From Cellulomonas sp. (lineage in GTDB: Bacteria > Actinomycetota > Actinomycetes > Actinomycetales > Cellulomonadaceae), in assembly GCA_017882855.1 (NCBI GenBank), contig JADGOR010000016.1:1-32166 (forward strand): 32,166 nucleotides of DNA, written 5' to 3'. Each line of letters starts with the position of its first letter. Position 1 is the stretch's first letter. The notes under the pieces were generated by a model. It did not search any database. It was not told where the DNA came from and worked only from the letters and a program-made list of their open reading frames with translations. Shown piece by piece: positions 1 through 7,958 of the stretch. Position numbers and translations under genes: made by a program.

Positions 1-2061
1 GTCGACGTCGTGCGGCACCACGGCGGATCCGGGCAGGTTCCGGAGCTGCCGGCGGGTGCTGGCTGGCTGCTCGTCGAGGTGGGTGGCGCCAACCAGGACG
101 AGGCCCTCGACCGGGCCCGTCGTCTCGCCGCCGACGCCGGTGCAGTGGCTTCCCGCGTGATCCCCGCCGGTCCCGAGGCGGCCGCGATGTGGCGGATCCG
201 CGAGGACGGCGCCGGACTCGCAGGCCGGACCGCGACCGGGGCACAGGCCTGGCCCGGCTGGGAGGACGCGGCGGTCCCGCCGGCGCACCTCGGCGACTAC
301 CTGCGCGAGTTCGACGCGCTGATGGCGAGCCACGGCGTCGACGGCCTGCAGTACGGGCACTTCGGCGACGGTTGCGTGCACGTCCGGATCGACCTGCCGC
401 TCGAGAAGGACGGCTCGCACCTGCGGGCCTTCCTGCTCGACGCCGCGCACCTGGTCGCGAAGCACGGCGGCTCGCTCTCGGGTGAGCACGGCGACGGCCG
501 CGCGCGCAGCGAGCTGCTCCCGATCATGTACTCGGAGCGAGCCATCGGTCTGTTCGCCGCGTTCAAGGACCTGCTGGACCCGAAGGACCTGCTCAACCCG
601 GGCGTCGTCGTTCGCCCCGCACCGCTGGACGCGGACCTGCGCCGCCCCCAGGCCGCGGCCCTCCCCCATGCCACCGGATTCGCGTTCCGGCACGACGACG
701 GCGACTTCACCAAGGCCGTGCACCGCTGCGTCGGCGTCGGCAAGTGCCGGGCCGACTCGGGGGACGCGGGCGGCTTCATGTGTCCGTCGTACCAGGCGAC
801 GAAGGACGAGAAGGACGTAACCCGCGGCCGGGCTCGAACGCTGCAGGAGATGGCGAACGGACGGCTCATCACAGGGGGGTGGAGGTCTCCTGAGGTGCGC
901 GAGTCGCTCGACCTCTGCTTGTCCTGCAAGGCATGCTCGAGCGACTGCCCGGCCGGGGTCGACATGGCGATGTACCGATCGGAGGTCCTCTTCCGTACCT
1001 ACCGTCGACGGCTGCGGCCGATCCGCCACTACGCGCTCGGCTGGTTGCCGCGGTGGGGGCGCCTCGCGGGGATCGCGCCGGGGTTGGCGAGCGCCGTGCT
1101 GGGATTCAAGCCGATCGGCAAGACCGTGCTGTCGCTCGGCGGGATGGACACCCGCCGCAGCATCCCGCCGTTCGCGAAGGTGCCGTTCCGGCGCTGGGCT
1201 GCGCGCAACGGCCTCAAGCAGTCGACCGCCGCCGTCGTCGCCGCGGTGCAGGGCGAGACGACGAGCGAGCCGGTCGCCCCGGGGGCACGGGCGTCGAGTG
1301 CGGGGGAGCAGCTAGCGCCGCCGCGACCGCGCGTGGTGCTGTGGACGGACTCCTTCAGCGATGCGTTCGCGCCGGGGGTGCCGCAAGCGGCCGTGGCGGT
1401 GCTGCGCGACGCGGGCTACGACGTCATCGTGCCGGAGCAGGAGGCGTGCTGCGGTCTCACCTGGATCAGTACCGGCCAGCTCGACGGCGCACGCAAGAAG
1501 CTCAAGGGCTTGCTCGACATCCTCGCGCCGTTCGCGGTGAACGGGATCCCGATCGTCGGGATCGAGCCGTCCTGCACGGCGGTGCTCCGCTCCGATCTGC
1601 TCGAGCTGGTGCCGGACGACCCGCGGTCGGTGGCCGTCTCACGCGCTGTCCGCACGGTCGCCGAGCTGCTCACCGCCCCGGCGCCGATCGGTCCGGGCGA
1701 GCGGTGGAGCCCACCGCGCCTCGACGATGTGACGGCCGTCGTCCAGCCGCACTGCCACCACCACTCGGTGATGGGGTTCGACGCGGACCAGGCGCTGCTC
1801 GAGGGCGCCGGAGCGACGCTTCAGGTGCTCGCCGGGTGTTGCGGCCTGGCCGGGAACTTCGGCTACGAGAAGGGGCACTACGAGGTCTCGGTGGCCGTGG
1901 CAGAGAACGCGCTGCTGCCGGCTCTTCGCGACGCCGCGCCGGGCACGGTCCTGGTGGCCGACGGCTTCTCGTGCCGGACCCAGGCGGACCAGCTGGCGCA
2001 CGTGCGCGGGGTCCACCTCGTCGAGCTGCTTGCGGAAAGGATCGGCGCTCAGGCCGGTTGA
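1..2061 (+). CDS. FAD-binding and Fe-S-binding oxidoreductase (D-2-hydroxyacid dehydrogenase type), 5' end missing
   Basis: The reading frame is open from base 1, so the start and the N-terminal FAD-binding (PCMH-type) domain lie upstream. Of the visible 686 residues, about 1-210 are the FAD-linked oxidase C-terminal domain, with the GHFGDGCVHVRI and SGEHGDGRARSE motifs and the closing LLNPG. A ferredoxin-like 4Fe-4S module follows, with Cys clusters near residues 243-262 (CVGVGKC, then MCPSY) and 306-316 (CLSCKACSSDCP). Two CCG cysteine-rich repeats follow: EACCGLTW near 482 and AGCCGLAGNFG near 615, as in GlpC/HdrB subunits. This is the fused GlcD-GlpC layout found in YdiJ-type D-2-hydroxyglutarate dehydrogenases and some D-lactate dehydrogenases. 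The likely role is oxidation of a D-2-hydroxyacid with electrons passed by the Fe-S clusters to a membrane or soluble acceptor. The exact substrate cannot be read from the sequence. The next gene is 165 bases away. Confidence 0.88.
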   Translation, partial: VDVVRHHGGSGQVPELPAGAGWLLVEVGGANQDEALDRARRLAADAGAVASRVIPAGPEAAAMWRIREDGAGLAGRTATGAQAWPGWEDAAVPPAHLGDYLREFDALMASHGVDGLQYGHFGDGCVHVRIDLPLEKDGSHLRAFLLDAAHLVAKHGGSLSGEHGDGRARSELLPIMYSERAIGLFAAFKDLLDPKDLLNPGVVVRPAPLDADLRRPQAAALPHATGFAFRHDDGDFTKAVHRCVGVGKCRADSGDAGGFMCPSYQATKDEKDVTRGRARTLQEMANGRLITGGWRSPEVRESLDLCLSCKACSSDCPAGVDMAMYRSEVLFRTYRRRLRPIRHYALGWLPRWGRLAGIAPGLASAVLGFKPIGKTVLSLGGMDTRRSIPPFAKVPFRRWAARNGLKQSTAAVVAAVQGETTSEPVAPGARASSAGEQLAPPRPRVVLWTDSFSDAFAPGVPQAAVAVLRDAGYDVIVPEQEACCGLTWISTGQLDGARKKLKGLLDILAPFAVNGIPIVGIEPSCTAVLRSDLLELVPDDPRSVAVSRAVRTVAELLTAPAPIGPGERWSPPRLDDVTAVVQPHCHHHSVMGFDADQALLEGAGATLQVLAGCCGLAGNFGYEKGHYEVSVAVAENALLPALRDAAPGTVLVADGFSCRTQADQLAHVRGVHLVELLAERIGAQAG

Positions 2062-2226
2062 TCTGCCCGATGGACCCCTTCGGTGCGGCGGAGCGCTCGT
2101 TCACCCCCCCGGTAGGCTGAACGCCTTTCGTCCCGATCGCGAACGTGTGGCAGAGTCGCGGGACGTACGTGTATCGCAGCCCGGGATAGATCCGCATGGT
2201 GGCCCAGGCCTGGCAGGTGAAGAGGA

Positions 2227-3639
2227 ATGCCGATCTTCGAGGTGGATCACGGCCAGCCCGTGCTGGCCCGGCACCTCACGCCCGCTGCCAGCGCCTTCGG
2301 CGTCGAGAGCGCGGCGCTCGTCGCGGATCACCTCGGCGCGCTGCTCGGCGAGCAGCTGATGCCGGTCGCGAGCCGTCAACCCGGTGTGGACAGCCCCCAC
2401 CTTCTTGCCGTCGACGCATCCGGTCAGCCGGTCGTCGTCGAGGTCGTCCATCGACTGGACGGCGACGCGCTGCTGCGGGCCCTGAAGTACGGCGGTCAGG
2501 CGGCGCGACTCAGCTCCCGCGACTTCGCGTCGCTCTACCACCGAGGCGCGGAGAACTTCGAGGCGGACCTCGCCGAGTTCAGCTCGGACGTGCCGGTCGT
2601 CTCCCGCCACGCTGCTGTTCGTCACGCCGGCTCGAGACTCCTGCTGGTGTGCGCGGACATCGAACCGGGGGTGCTGGACGCGATCGAGTTCTTGCGCCAA
2701 CCCGGCTGGCACGTCGACGTGCTGCAGATCGGGGTGCTGAGCGGTTCCGACGGACGGCGCTTCGTCGAGGTGTCCCCGCTCTCCAAGGCTCGGGTCGAGC
2801 CCGGCCACGCGAGGCGCGACTGGCTGCCGCCGACGGCGATCGCCGCGACGGACCCGAGCGCCGCGGCGGCGAATCCACCGACCCGGCACGCAGCTGAGCC
2901 ACCCACGTCGCCGGAGCCGACGCCGGACGTGCCAGTGCCTGCCCTGCTGCCGTCGCTTCCTGTTCCGGAATCCGAACCGTTGTGGCGGCGAACCGCCTTC
3001 CCTGAGCGCGTGCAAGCGCCGGTCACCGGCGGCTTGCCCGAATCGAACGCGGGCAGCTGGGTTTCGAGCCCTGCGGCTGAGCCGTGGGCGCCGCCGCCGG
3101 TCGCGCTGCCGCCGACTGCACCGCCGGTCGCGCTGCCGCCGCTCACGCCTGGCCCGGGCATCGTCATGTCGCCGATCCTCGAGCAGTCCCTCGCGTCCCT
3201 GTCGCCCGCCGCCCGGGCGCGGCTCTTCCCGTTGCAGGGCCCGCCGATCGGCACTGTCGCCCGCCAGCCGGTCGAGATCCCGGTCGAGGTCGCCGTGACG
3301 CCTCAGTCGCCGCCAGCATTTCTGGAGGTCCCGAGCGCCTCGCCGATGGCATCGAGCTCGGTCGACGTCCCGCCAGCGAGCCCGTTGCGCGAGCTGGAGC
3401 GGGTCGCGGCCCTGGTCCCGACCCCGGCGACGCTGGTCTGGGTGCGCGAGCGCCGGAACCAGCGGTTCGAGGCAAAGCTCCGACTGGACGGGGTGATCGT
3501 CATCGCGGGCGGCTCCGAGCACGTCGACCCGACCGAGGCCGCGGCGGTCGCGAGCGGAAGCCTTGCCCATCTCGACGGCTGGCGGCTGTGGCACGTCGGC
3601 GAGGACGGTCCGACTCTGGCGGACCTGCGGGACCGCTGA
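2227..3639 (+). CDS. RAMA-domain protein with nuclease-fold-like N-terminus (putative modified-DNA reader)
   Basis: A 470-residue protein in three parts. Residues 1-190 form a folded N-terminal domain whose core (LLAVDASGQPVVVEVVHRL, then ALKYGGQAARL) resembles the strand-strand-helix core of PD-(D/E)XK nucleases such as NucS/DUF91. The Asp and Glu are present, but the expected Lys of the E-x-K motif is Val, so catalysis is doubtful. Residues 195-395 are a Pro/Ala-rich, poorly conserved linker with small repeats. The last 70 residues match the RAMA pattern (restriction enzyme adenine methylase associated): VWVRERR, DGVIVIAGGSEHVDPTEAAAVASG, then DGWRLWHV. RAMA is thought to read modified bases in DNA. 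The ATG follows a purine-rich GAAGAGGA at close spacing. It is transcribed alone and ends at a strong palindrome. No methylase or restriction partner is visible nearby. The RAMA call is fairly confident; the nuclease-fold call is tentative. Confidence 0.72.
   Translation: MPIFEVDHGQPVLARHLTPAASAFGVESAALVADHLGALLGEQLMPVASRQPGVDSPHLLAVDASGQPVVVEVVHRLDGDALLRALKYGGQAARLSSRDFASLYHRGAENFEADLAEFSSDVPVVSRHAAVRHAGSRLLLVCADIEPGVLDAIEFLRQPGWHVDVLQIGVLSGSDGRRFVEVSPLSKARVEPGHARRDWLPPTAIAATDPSAAAANPPTRHAAEPPTSPEPTPDVPVPALLPSLPVPESEPLWRRTAFPERVQAPVTGGLPESNAGSWVSSPAAEPWAPPPVALPPTAPPVALPPLTPGPGIVMSPILEQSLASLSPAARARLFPLQGPPIGTVARQPVEIPVEVAVTPQSPPAFLEVPSASPMASSSVDVPPASPLRELERVAALVPTPATLVWVRERRNQRFEAKLRLDGVIVIAGGSEHVDPTEAAAVASGSLAHLDGWRLWHVGEDGPTLADLRDR
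3094..3141 (+). repeat. 27-base tandem repeat in the proline-rich linker
   Basis: Two identical 21-base copies (3094-3114 and 3121-3141) encode PPVALPP, separated by six bases, inside the linker of the RAMA-domain gene. This is a low-complexity coding repeat and explains the PPVALPPTAPPVALPP stretch. Confidence 0.8.
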
Positions 3640-3658
3640 ATCCGCGCGCACGGATCGA

Positions 3659-3702
3659 CTCGATCAGAGCCGTCGACCGAGATCGCGACGGCTCTGATCG
3701 AG
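3659..3702. terminator. Perfect 17-bp inverted repeat between convergent genes
   Basis: The left arm is CTCGATCAGAGCCGTCG (3659-3675), the loop is 10 bases, and the right arm (3686-3702) is its exact reverse complement. It begins 20 bases after the stop of the RAMA gene and faces the DUF6131-like gene on the other strand, which ends at 3773. The position and perfect stem suggest a bidirectional transcription terminator. There is no T-run after it on either strand, which is common in actinobacteria. Confidence 0.65.
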
Positions 3703-3772
3703 GGTCAGATCGGCGAGCGGGGTTCGGTTCTTCCCGATCGAGAAGCCCGGTTGGCTCACCTCCCGGTCCGGG

Positions 3773-3931
3773 TCACCACCAGTGGCTGCGGCCGCCAACG
3801 GATCGTCCGCTCCTGCCCATCAGCGCCAGGATGAGGCCGATGACGATCAGAACGACACCGATGGTGACCAGAACGTGCAGTGACGCCACGAGCAGCCCGA
3901 TGACGAGCAGGATGATGCCGAGGGTGATCAT
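3773..3931 (-). CDS. 52-residue two-helix membrane protein (DUF6131-like)
   Basis: A very short gene with its own strong ribosome binding site: on the minus strand AAGGAG lies seven bases before the ATG at 3931. The protein starts MITLGIILLVIGLLVA and has two hydrophobic segments (residues 2-16 and 20-38) joined by a short SLH turn. It ends in a basic/aromatic tail, GRSGRSVGGRSHWW. This layout and the VGGR-x-x-W ending match the DUF6131 family of actinobacterial small membrane proteins, whose function is unknown. A longer in-frame reading starting near 4285 is not supported: its extra N-terminus is low-complexity and overlaps the neighbouring gene. It lies downstream of the 4180-4878 gene on the same strand, but 248 bases and a hairpin separate them, so it probably has its own promoter. 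Confidence 0.8.
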   Translation of the reverse strand: MITLGIILLVIGLLVASLHVLVTIGVVLIVIGLILALMGRSGRSVGGRSHWW

Positions 3932-4121
3932 CTGTTTCTCCTTGTAGCAGAGCGCCGCCGCGCGTCTCGCGACCAGCCGGTCGGCGGGCCACCCGTGCCC
4001 CTCCCCGAATGGCGAGGTTGTCCTGGGCGCGTCGTTGGAGTTGCACCCACTACCCGCCCCGGGTTCACGCGGACGGTGAGTCATCCCGGCGCTGCTTGGC
4101 GCCGAAGGTTGTGCCAATTGT

Positions 4122-4143
4122 AGTGGGATCGCCCGATCCCGCT
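4122..4143 (-). terminator. Hairpin after the mycothiol-dependent enzyme gene
   Basis: The arms AGTGGGATCG and CGATCCCGCT (one T-G wobble) are separated by CC. It begins 37 bases beyond the stop at 4180 on the minus strand. No T-run follows. It probably ends the metY-metX-4180 transcript. The rest of the 248-base gap 3932-4179 shows only the ribosome binding site of the small membrane gene and no further gene. Confidence 0.5.
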
Positions 4144-4179
4144 CGGTGGCGCGGAACCGCCGAGTCGCCCGCCTGCCCG

Positions 4180-4878
4180 TTAGAGCAGCGGCAGCTCCAG
4201 CTCGAGGTCGGGGACGCTGTCCGAGGCGTAGGTCGGGCGGAGCGCCGCCGCCACCAGATCGACCTCGTAGGGGACTCGGCCGCACGCGAGGCGCACCCAG
4301 AGCAGCGGCTCGGCGACCTCGAGGCTCCAGCCACCGCGGGTCGCCACGATCCGCAGCAGCTCGTTCGCGACCAGGTCGAGGGCGTCGTCTTCGATCGGCG
4401 AGGCTCCGGGAAGGTCGACGGAGCGCTCGAGGTCGTCCGCGTGCACGACCAGCTCGAGCAGTCGGGTGGTGATGATGTCAGCCAGCCGTAGGGGCGGCCG
4501 GTTCGGGGGGATCACGACCTCCGCGCCCTTCAGCTCATCGAGACGAGCGAACGCCTCCGACGCGATCGAGTCGATCGCGGCGAGCGGGTCCGCCGCGATC
4601 TCCGCCGCGAGCCGGCGGCTCCCCTCGGCGATCTCGCCGGCCCGGCTCGGGTACTGGCCCACGTACGAGCCCAGGCTGACCGGGAGGGTCCCCTCCGGCG
4701 CCGCGATGATCCCGGTCGTGAGGCTCAAGGACCGCCCCACATGGGCGACAAGGTCCGCGACGGTCCACCCGGCGAGCACGCTCGGCTCCTGGTCGTCGAC
4801 GATCGCCGGGATCCAGTCCCGGAGCCGATCCCACTGGGTGTGGAGCAGGTCGATGGCGGCGTCGACGTCGCGCGGCAT
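4180..4878 (-). CDS. Maleylpyruvate isomerase family mycothiol-dependent enzyme
   Basis: A 232-residue DinB-fold protein of the mycothiol-dependent maleylpyruvate isomerase (MDMPI) type. The N-terminal helix bundle carries the family signature LAGWTVADLVAHVGRS. The expected metal ligands are all present at family spacing: His46 in that motif, and Glu142 and His146 in LLELVVHADDL. The C-terminal ~80 residues correspond to the MDMPI C-terminal domain. Members use mycothiol as thiol cofactor for isomerisation or S-transfer to electrophiles; most, including this one, have no assigned substrate. The gene begins five bases after the metX stop on the same strand, so it is probably cotranscribed with metY-metX. 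A -10-like CAGAGT seven bases before the ATG could also give a leaderless transcript of its own. Proximity to the sulfur assimilation genes fits a thiol-related role, by inference. Confidence 0.85.
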   Translation of the reverse strand: MPRDVDAAIDLLHTQWDRLRDWIPAIVDDQEPSVLAGWTVADLVAHVGRSLSLTTGIIAAPEGTLPVSLGSYVGQYPSRAGEIAEGSRRLAAEIAADPLAAIDSIASEAFARLDELKGAEVVIPPNRPPLRLADIITTRLLELVVHADDLERSVDLPGASPIEDDALDLVANELLRIVATRGGWSLEVAEPLLWVRLACGRVPYEVDLVAAALRPTYASDSVPDLELELPLL

Positions 4879-4883
4879 GCGGC

Positions 4884-6059
4884 CTACTCTGCCAGGAACT
4901 CCGCGACGAGGGTGCCGAGCTGCTGGAACTCCACCAGGAACCCGTCATGACCCTCGTGCGAGTGCAGCACGTACGCCGGGCCTGCACCGGGGACTCCCGC
5001 GGCGATCCGCTCGAGCTGGTCGGTGAGGTAGAGCCGGTCGGTCTCGACGGCCACCACCAGCGTGCGCGCGGTGATGCGGGCGAGTGCGGCCTCGACACTG
5101 CCCCGGTCGCGTCCGACGTCGTGCGACAGGACGGACTCGGTCAGCACCAGGTAAGAGTTGGCGTCGAAGCGCCGGGCCAGCTTCTCGCCGTGATGGTCCA
5201 GGTAGGACTGCACGGTGAACCGTCCACCGCCGCCGATCGGCCGCTCGCCCCCCTGCGGCTCGCGGCCGAAGCGCGTGTCGAGCTCTGTCGCGCTCCGGTA
5301 CGTGGTGTGTGCGATCTGGCGAGCGATGCCCAGTCCACGGTGCGGTCCCTCGCCCGGTGCGGCGTCGTAGTAGTCGCCGCCACGGAAGTTCGGGTCGAGG
5401 CGGATGGCGGTCAGCTGCGGGTGCGCCCACGCGATCTGGTCCGCGGAGCTCTCGGCCGTCGCGGCGATCACAGCGAGCCGCCGGGCCCGCGCGGGCGCCA
5501 TGATCCCCCACTCGAGGACCCTCATCCCGCCCATCGAGGCGCCGACGATCAATGCCCAGGCGTCGATGCCGAGGGCGTCGCTCAGCGCGATCTCGGTGGT
5601 CACCTGGTCGCGCTGGGTGACGTACGGGAAGCGAGACCCCCACGGACGCCCGTCCGGGGCGATCGACGCCGGTCCGGTGGTGCCCTGACAACCACCCAGC
5701 ACGTTGGCACAGACGACGAAGTAGCGCTCCGTGTCGATCGGGGCGTCCGGGCCGACGAGCGTCTCCCACCAGCCGGAGGTGAGGTGACCGGGACCGGCGG
5801 GCCCGTAGACGTGCGAGTCGCCGGTGAGGGCGTGCTCGATGAGCACCGCATTGTCGCGCGCCTCGTTCAGGGTTCCCCACGTCTCGTAGGCAAGTCGCAC
5901 CTCGGGCAGGCGCCCGCCGGCCTCGAGGTCGAGCGGCCCGAGGTCGAGGAACTGGCGGTGACCGATGGGGTCGCCCTCGCGCCACGCGGCGCTCGCGGGG
6001 ATCGGGCCCGCCGTCCCGGCGCGTTGCGCGGTCGGCTCGGGCTCAGGTTCCGTGCTCAT
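4884..6059 (-). CDS. metX: Homoserine O-acetyltransferase
   Basis: Transfers an acetyl group from acetyl-CoA to homoserine, making the substrate for MetY in methionine synthesis. With the start at 6059 it has 391 residues. It is an alpha/beta hydrolase with the nucleophile Ser175 in GASMGGMRVLEWG and the rest of the triad at Asp341 (VETDRLYLTDQ) and His371 (SHEGHDGFL). The substrate-site motif LGGCQGTTGP is at residues 121-130. The ATG at 6059 follows a TAGATT eight bases upstream. A second candidate at 6170 has its ATG sharing one base with the metY stop (TGATG), but it would add a 37-residue tail that looks non-conserved. The gene lies downstream of metY and just upstream of the MDMPI-like gene. 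Acetyl rather than succinyl specificity is inferred from the family in actinobacteria. Confidence 0.93.
   Translation of the reverse strand: MSTEPEPEPTAQRAGTAGPIPASAAWREGDPIGHRQFLDLGPLDLEAGGRLPEVRLAYETWGTLNEARDNAVLIEHALTGDSHVYGPAGPGHLTSGWWETLVGPDAPIDTERYFVVCANVLGGCQGTTGPASIAPDGRPWGSRFPYVTQRDQVTTEIALSDALGIDAWALIVGASMGGMRVLEWGIMAPARARRLAVIAATAESSADQIAWAHPQLTAIRLDPNFRGGDYYDAAPGEGPHRGLGIARQIAHTTYRSATELDTRFGREPQGGERPIGGGGRFTVQSYLDHHGEKLARRFDANSYLVLTESVLSHDVGRDRGSVEAALARITARTLVVAVETDRLYLTDQLERIAAGVPGAGPAYVLHSHEGHDGFLVEFQQLGTLVAEFLAE
4886..4891 (-). promoter_or_regulatory. Possible leaderless -10 element of the MDMPI-like gene
   Basis: CAGAGT on the minus strand, seven bases before the ATG at 4878, with no ribosome binding site between. 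It lies at the end of metX. It fits the TAnnnT-plus-six/seven pattern seen elsewhere in this window except for the first base. Confidence 0.3.
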
Positions 6060-6067
6060 TGCGAGCC

Positions 6068-6073
6068 AATCTA
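6068..6073 (-). promoter_or_regulatory. Possible -10 element in front of metX
   Basis: TAGATT on the minus strand, eight bases before the ATG at 6059, in the 110-base metY-metX gap, where no good ribosome binding site is seen. It would give a nearly leaderless metX message in addition to read-through from metY. Confidence 0.3.
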
Positions 6074-6169
6074 CGGGCAGCCCGCGGGTCCCGGGCGCGT
6101 CCGAGCCGCGATCCACCGAGATGAACCGCCTGGCGGACGCGACCGGGACCGCCGCGGGGCGCCGTGACA

Positions 6170-7486
6170 TCAGGCGCTCTTGGCTGCCCGGAAGCCTGCG
6201 TCGAGGTCGGCGAGGATGTCGTCGATGTGCTCGATGCCGACTGCGAGGCGGACCAGTCCGGGCGTGACGCCGGAGAAGGCCTGCTCCTCGGGCGTCAGCT
6301 GGCTGTGCGTCGTCGACGCCGGGTGGATGACGAGCGAGCGCACGTCCCCGATGTTCGCGACGTGCGAGTGCAGCTCGAGCGCGGAGACGAAAGCCTGACC
6401 CGCCGCTGAGCCGCCCTCGATCTCGAACGCGAGGACCGCGCCCGCGCCGCGCGGCGCGTACTTCTTGGCCGCTTCGTGCCACGGGCTGGACGGCAGCCCC
6501 GCGTAGTGCACGGTCAGCACGTCGTCGCGTGCCTCGAGCCACTCGGCGACCTTCTGTGCATTCGCGACGTGCCGCTCGATGCGCAGCGACAGGGTCTCGA
6601 TGCCCTGCTCGATGAGGAACGCGTTGAACGGCGAGATGGCCGCGCCGAGGTCGCGCAGCAGCTGGACGCGAGCCTTGAGGATGAACGAGAGGTTCGCGCC
6701 GAACGCGCTGCCGACGCCGAGGTCACGGGCGTACACGAGGCCGTGGTAGCTCGGGTCCGGGGTGTTGTAGTTCGGGAAGCGCTCGGGGTACTTGGCGTAG
6801 TCGAAGGTGCCACCGTCGACGATCACGCCACCGATGGCGGTCCCGTGGCCACCGAGGTACTTGGTCGCGGAGTGCACCACGACGTCGGCGCCGAACTCGA
6901 TCGGCCGGATCAGGTACGGCGTCGCGATCGTGTTGTCGACCACGAGCGGGACCCCGACCTCGTGCGCGACCCCGGCGACGGCCTCGATGTCGAGGATGTC
7001 CGAGCGCGGGTTCGGGATGGTCTCGGCATAGAACAGCTTCGTGTTCGGCCGGACGGCGTCGCGCCAGGCCTGCGGGTCGTGCGGGTCGGACACGAACGTG
7101 GTCTCGATGCCGAGCTTGGGCAGCGTGTAGTGCAGCAGGTTATAGGTGCCGCCGTACAGGCTCGGGCTCGCGACGATGTGGTCGCCGGCCTCGGCGATGT
7201 TGAGGATGGCGAGCGTCTCGGCTGCCTGTCCTGAGGCGACCAGGAGGGCGCCGACGCCACCCTCGAGGGACGCGATGCGGTCCTCGACGACGGTCTGGGT
7301 CGGGTTGCCGATCCGGGTGTAGATCGGGCCGAGGTCCTTGAGCGCGAATCGGTCGGCGGCCACTCCGGCGTCGGGGAAGACGAACGAGGTGGTCTGGTAG
7401 ATCGGCAGGGCACGGGCGCCGGTCGCGGCGTCCGGCGTCTGGCCGGCGTGGATCTGTCGGGTCTCGAAGGACCAGGCGTTGCTCAT
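6170..7486 (-). CDS. metY: O-acetylhomoserine sulfhydrylase (bifunctional Cys/Met gamma-synthase family)
   Basis: A PLP enzyme that makes homocysteine from O-acetylhomoserine and sulfide. It has 438 residues, typical of the family. It opens with [15 protein letters not shown] and IYQTTSFVF. The PLP-binding Lys209 lies in [12 protein letters not shown], the Asp contacting the pyridine ring is in [10 protein letters not shown] (Asp184), and PNP (158-160) precedes it. The ATG at 7486 follows GGAGAG at good spacing. An in-frame ATG upstream lacks a site. The leader is about 220 bases long from a likely promoter at 7713-7740. It heads the metY-metX-MDMPI transcript. The direct sulfhydrylation route it implies consumes sulfide, which connects in theme with the persulfide-responsive cassette at 26-28.8 kb. 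Confidence 0.95.
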   Translation of the reverse strand: MSNAWSFETRQIHAGQTPDAATGARALPIYQTTSFVFPDAGVAADRFALKDLGPIYTRIGNPTQTVVEDRIASLEGGVGALLVASGQAAETLAILNIAEAGDHIVASPSLYGGTYNLLHYTLPKLGIETTFVSDPHDPQAWRDAVRPNTKLFYAETIPNPRSDILDIEAVAGVAHEVGVPLVVDNTIATPYLIRPIEFGADVVVHSATKYLGGHGTAIGGVIVDGGTFDYAKYPERFPNYNTPDPSYHGLVYARDLGVGSAFGANLSFILKARVQLLRDLGAAISPFNAFLIEQGIETLSLRIERHVANAQKVAEWLEARDDVLTVHYAGLPSSPWHEAAKKYAPRGAGAVLAFEIEGGSAAGQAFVSALELHSHVANIGDVRSLVIHPASTTHSQLTPEEQAFSGVTPGLVRLAVGIEHIDDILADLDAGFRAAKSA

Positions 7487-7682
7487 GATCTTCTCTCCTG
7501 TTGGCGTGGGTGCACGGGAGACCCAGGCCAGCATGCTGACCCCGGCCAGCCCGCACGGAAGTGAGTGGGGTTGGGGGATGGGTCGCACGTGCGGGTGAGT
7601 GCCAGGTGCTGCCGGAGTCGATCTCGGCCGCTAGAAGGCGAGCCGGTTCAACCGGTCAGAGGGCACATCGAACGTGCGCGGG

Positions 7683-7706
7683 TCAGCGGCACATTCGACG
7701 GAACAT
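7683..7706 (-). other. Candidate leaderless upstream ORF (7 codons) in the metY leader
   Basis: ATG TTC CGT CGA ATG TGC CGC TGA reads MFRRMCR and stops. Its ATG (7706-7704) lies seven bases after the -10 element, where transcription is expected to begin, so it could be translated as a leaderless ORF. A second tiny frame, MCPLTG (7668-7648), follows in an imperfect repeat of the same sequence. No protein evidence is available. Confidence 0.28.
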
Positions 7707-7712
7707 GCGGTG

Positions 7713-7740
7713 AGCGTAGATCGGAACGCGTCGGTGTCAA
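7713..7740 (-). promoter_or_regulatory. Sigma-70-type promoter of metY
   Basis: On the minus strand TTGACA (7740-7735) and TACGCT (7718-7713) are separated by 16 bases. This is a full -35 consensus with a TAnnnT -10. The start of transcription would fall near 7706, leaving a leader of about 220 bases before metY. Confidence 0.55.
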
Positions 7741-7958
7741 CATAGGCGTCTCAGCATTCGAGACGGCGTCTCTGTGCGCGGTCAGGTCGGCGGGGTCACG
7801 ACGGCGCATCCGTGGGGTGGTCCGCGCCAGGCTCGCCCAGCCACGGCTTCGCGCGCGCAGGGCCGGCAGACGCCCAAGGACGGGCCCGGTCGATTCGGCT
7901 GAGAGGCCGCGGGAAGCACCGCGTCCGGGTGACATTCGCCTCGTGACGTGTGTGAATG

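Noticed and set aside
2101-3651. A 516-codon open frame on the minus strand opposite the RAMA gene
   Set aside because: Its composition is Arg-rich and low-complexity, and the plus-strand frame has recognisable domains. It is a by-product of high GC content.
3773-4285. A 170-residue protein extending the DUF6131-like gene upstream
   Set aside because: The extra part has no hydrophobic or conserved character and overlaps the 4180 gene. The internal ATG has a strong ribosome binding site.
7640-7660. A tRNA T-arm-like GGTTCAA
   Set aside because: The stem around it is a simple six-base palindrome; no acceptor, D or anticodon arms can be fitted.
7487-7712. A SAM riboswitch in the metY leader
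   Set aside because: The conserved core segments of SAM-I, SAM-II and SAM-IV were not found on reading the leader. A covariance-model search would settle it.
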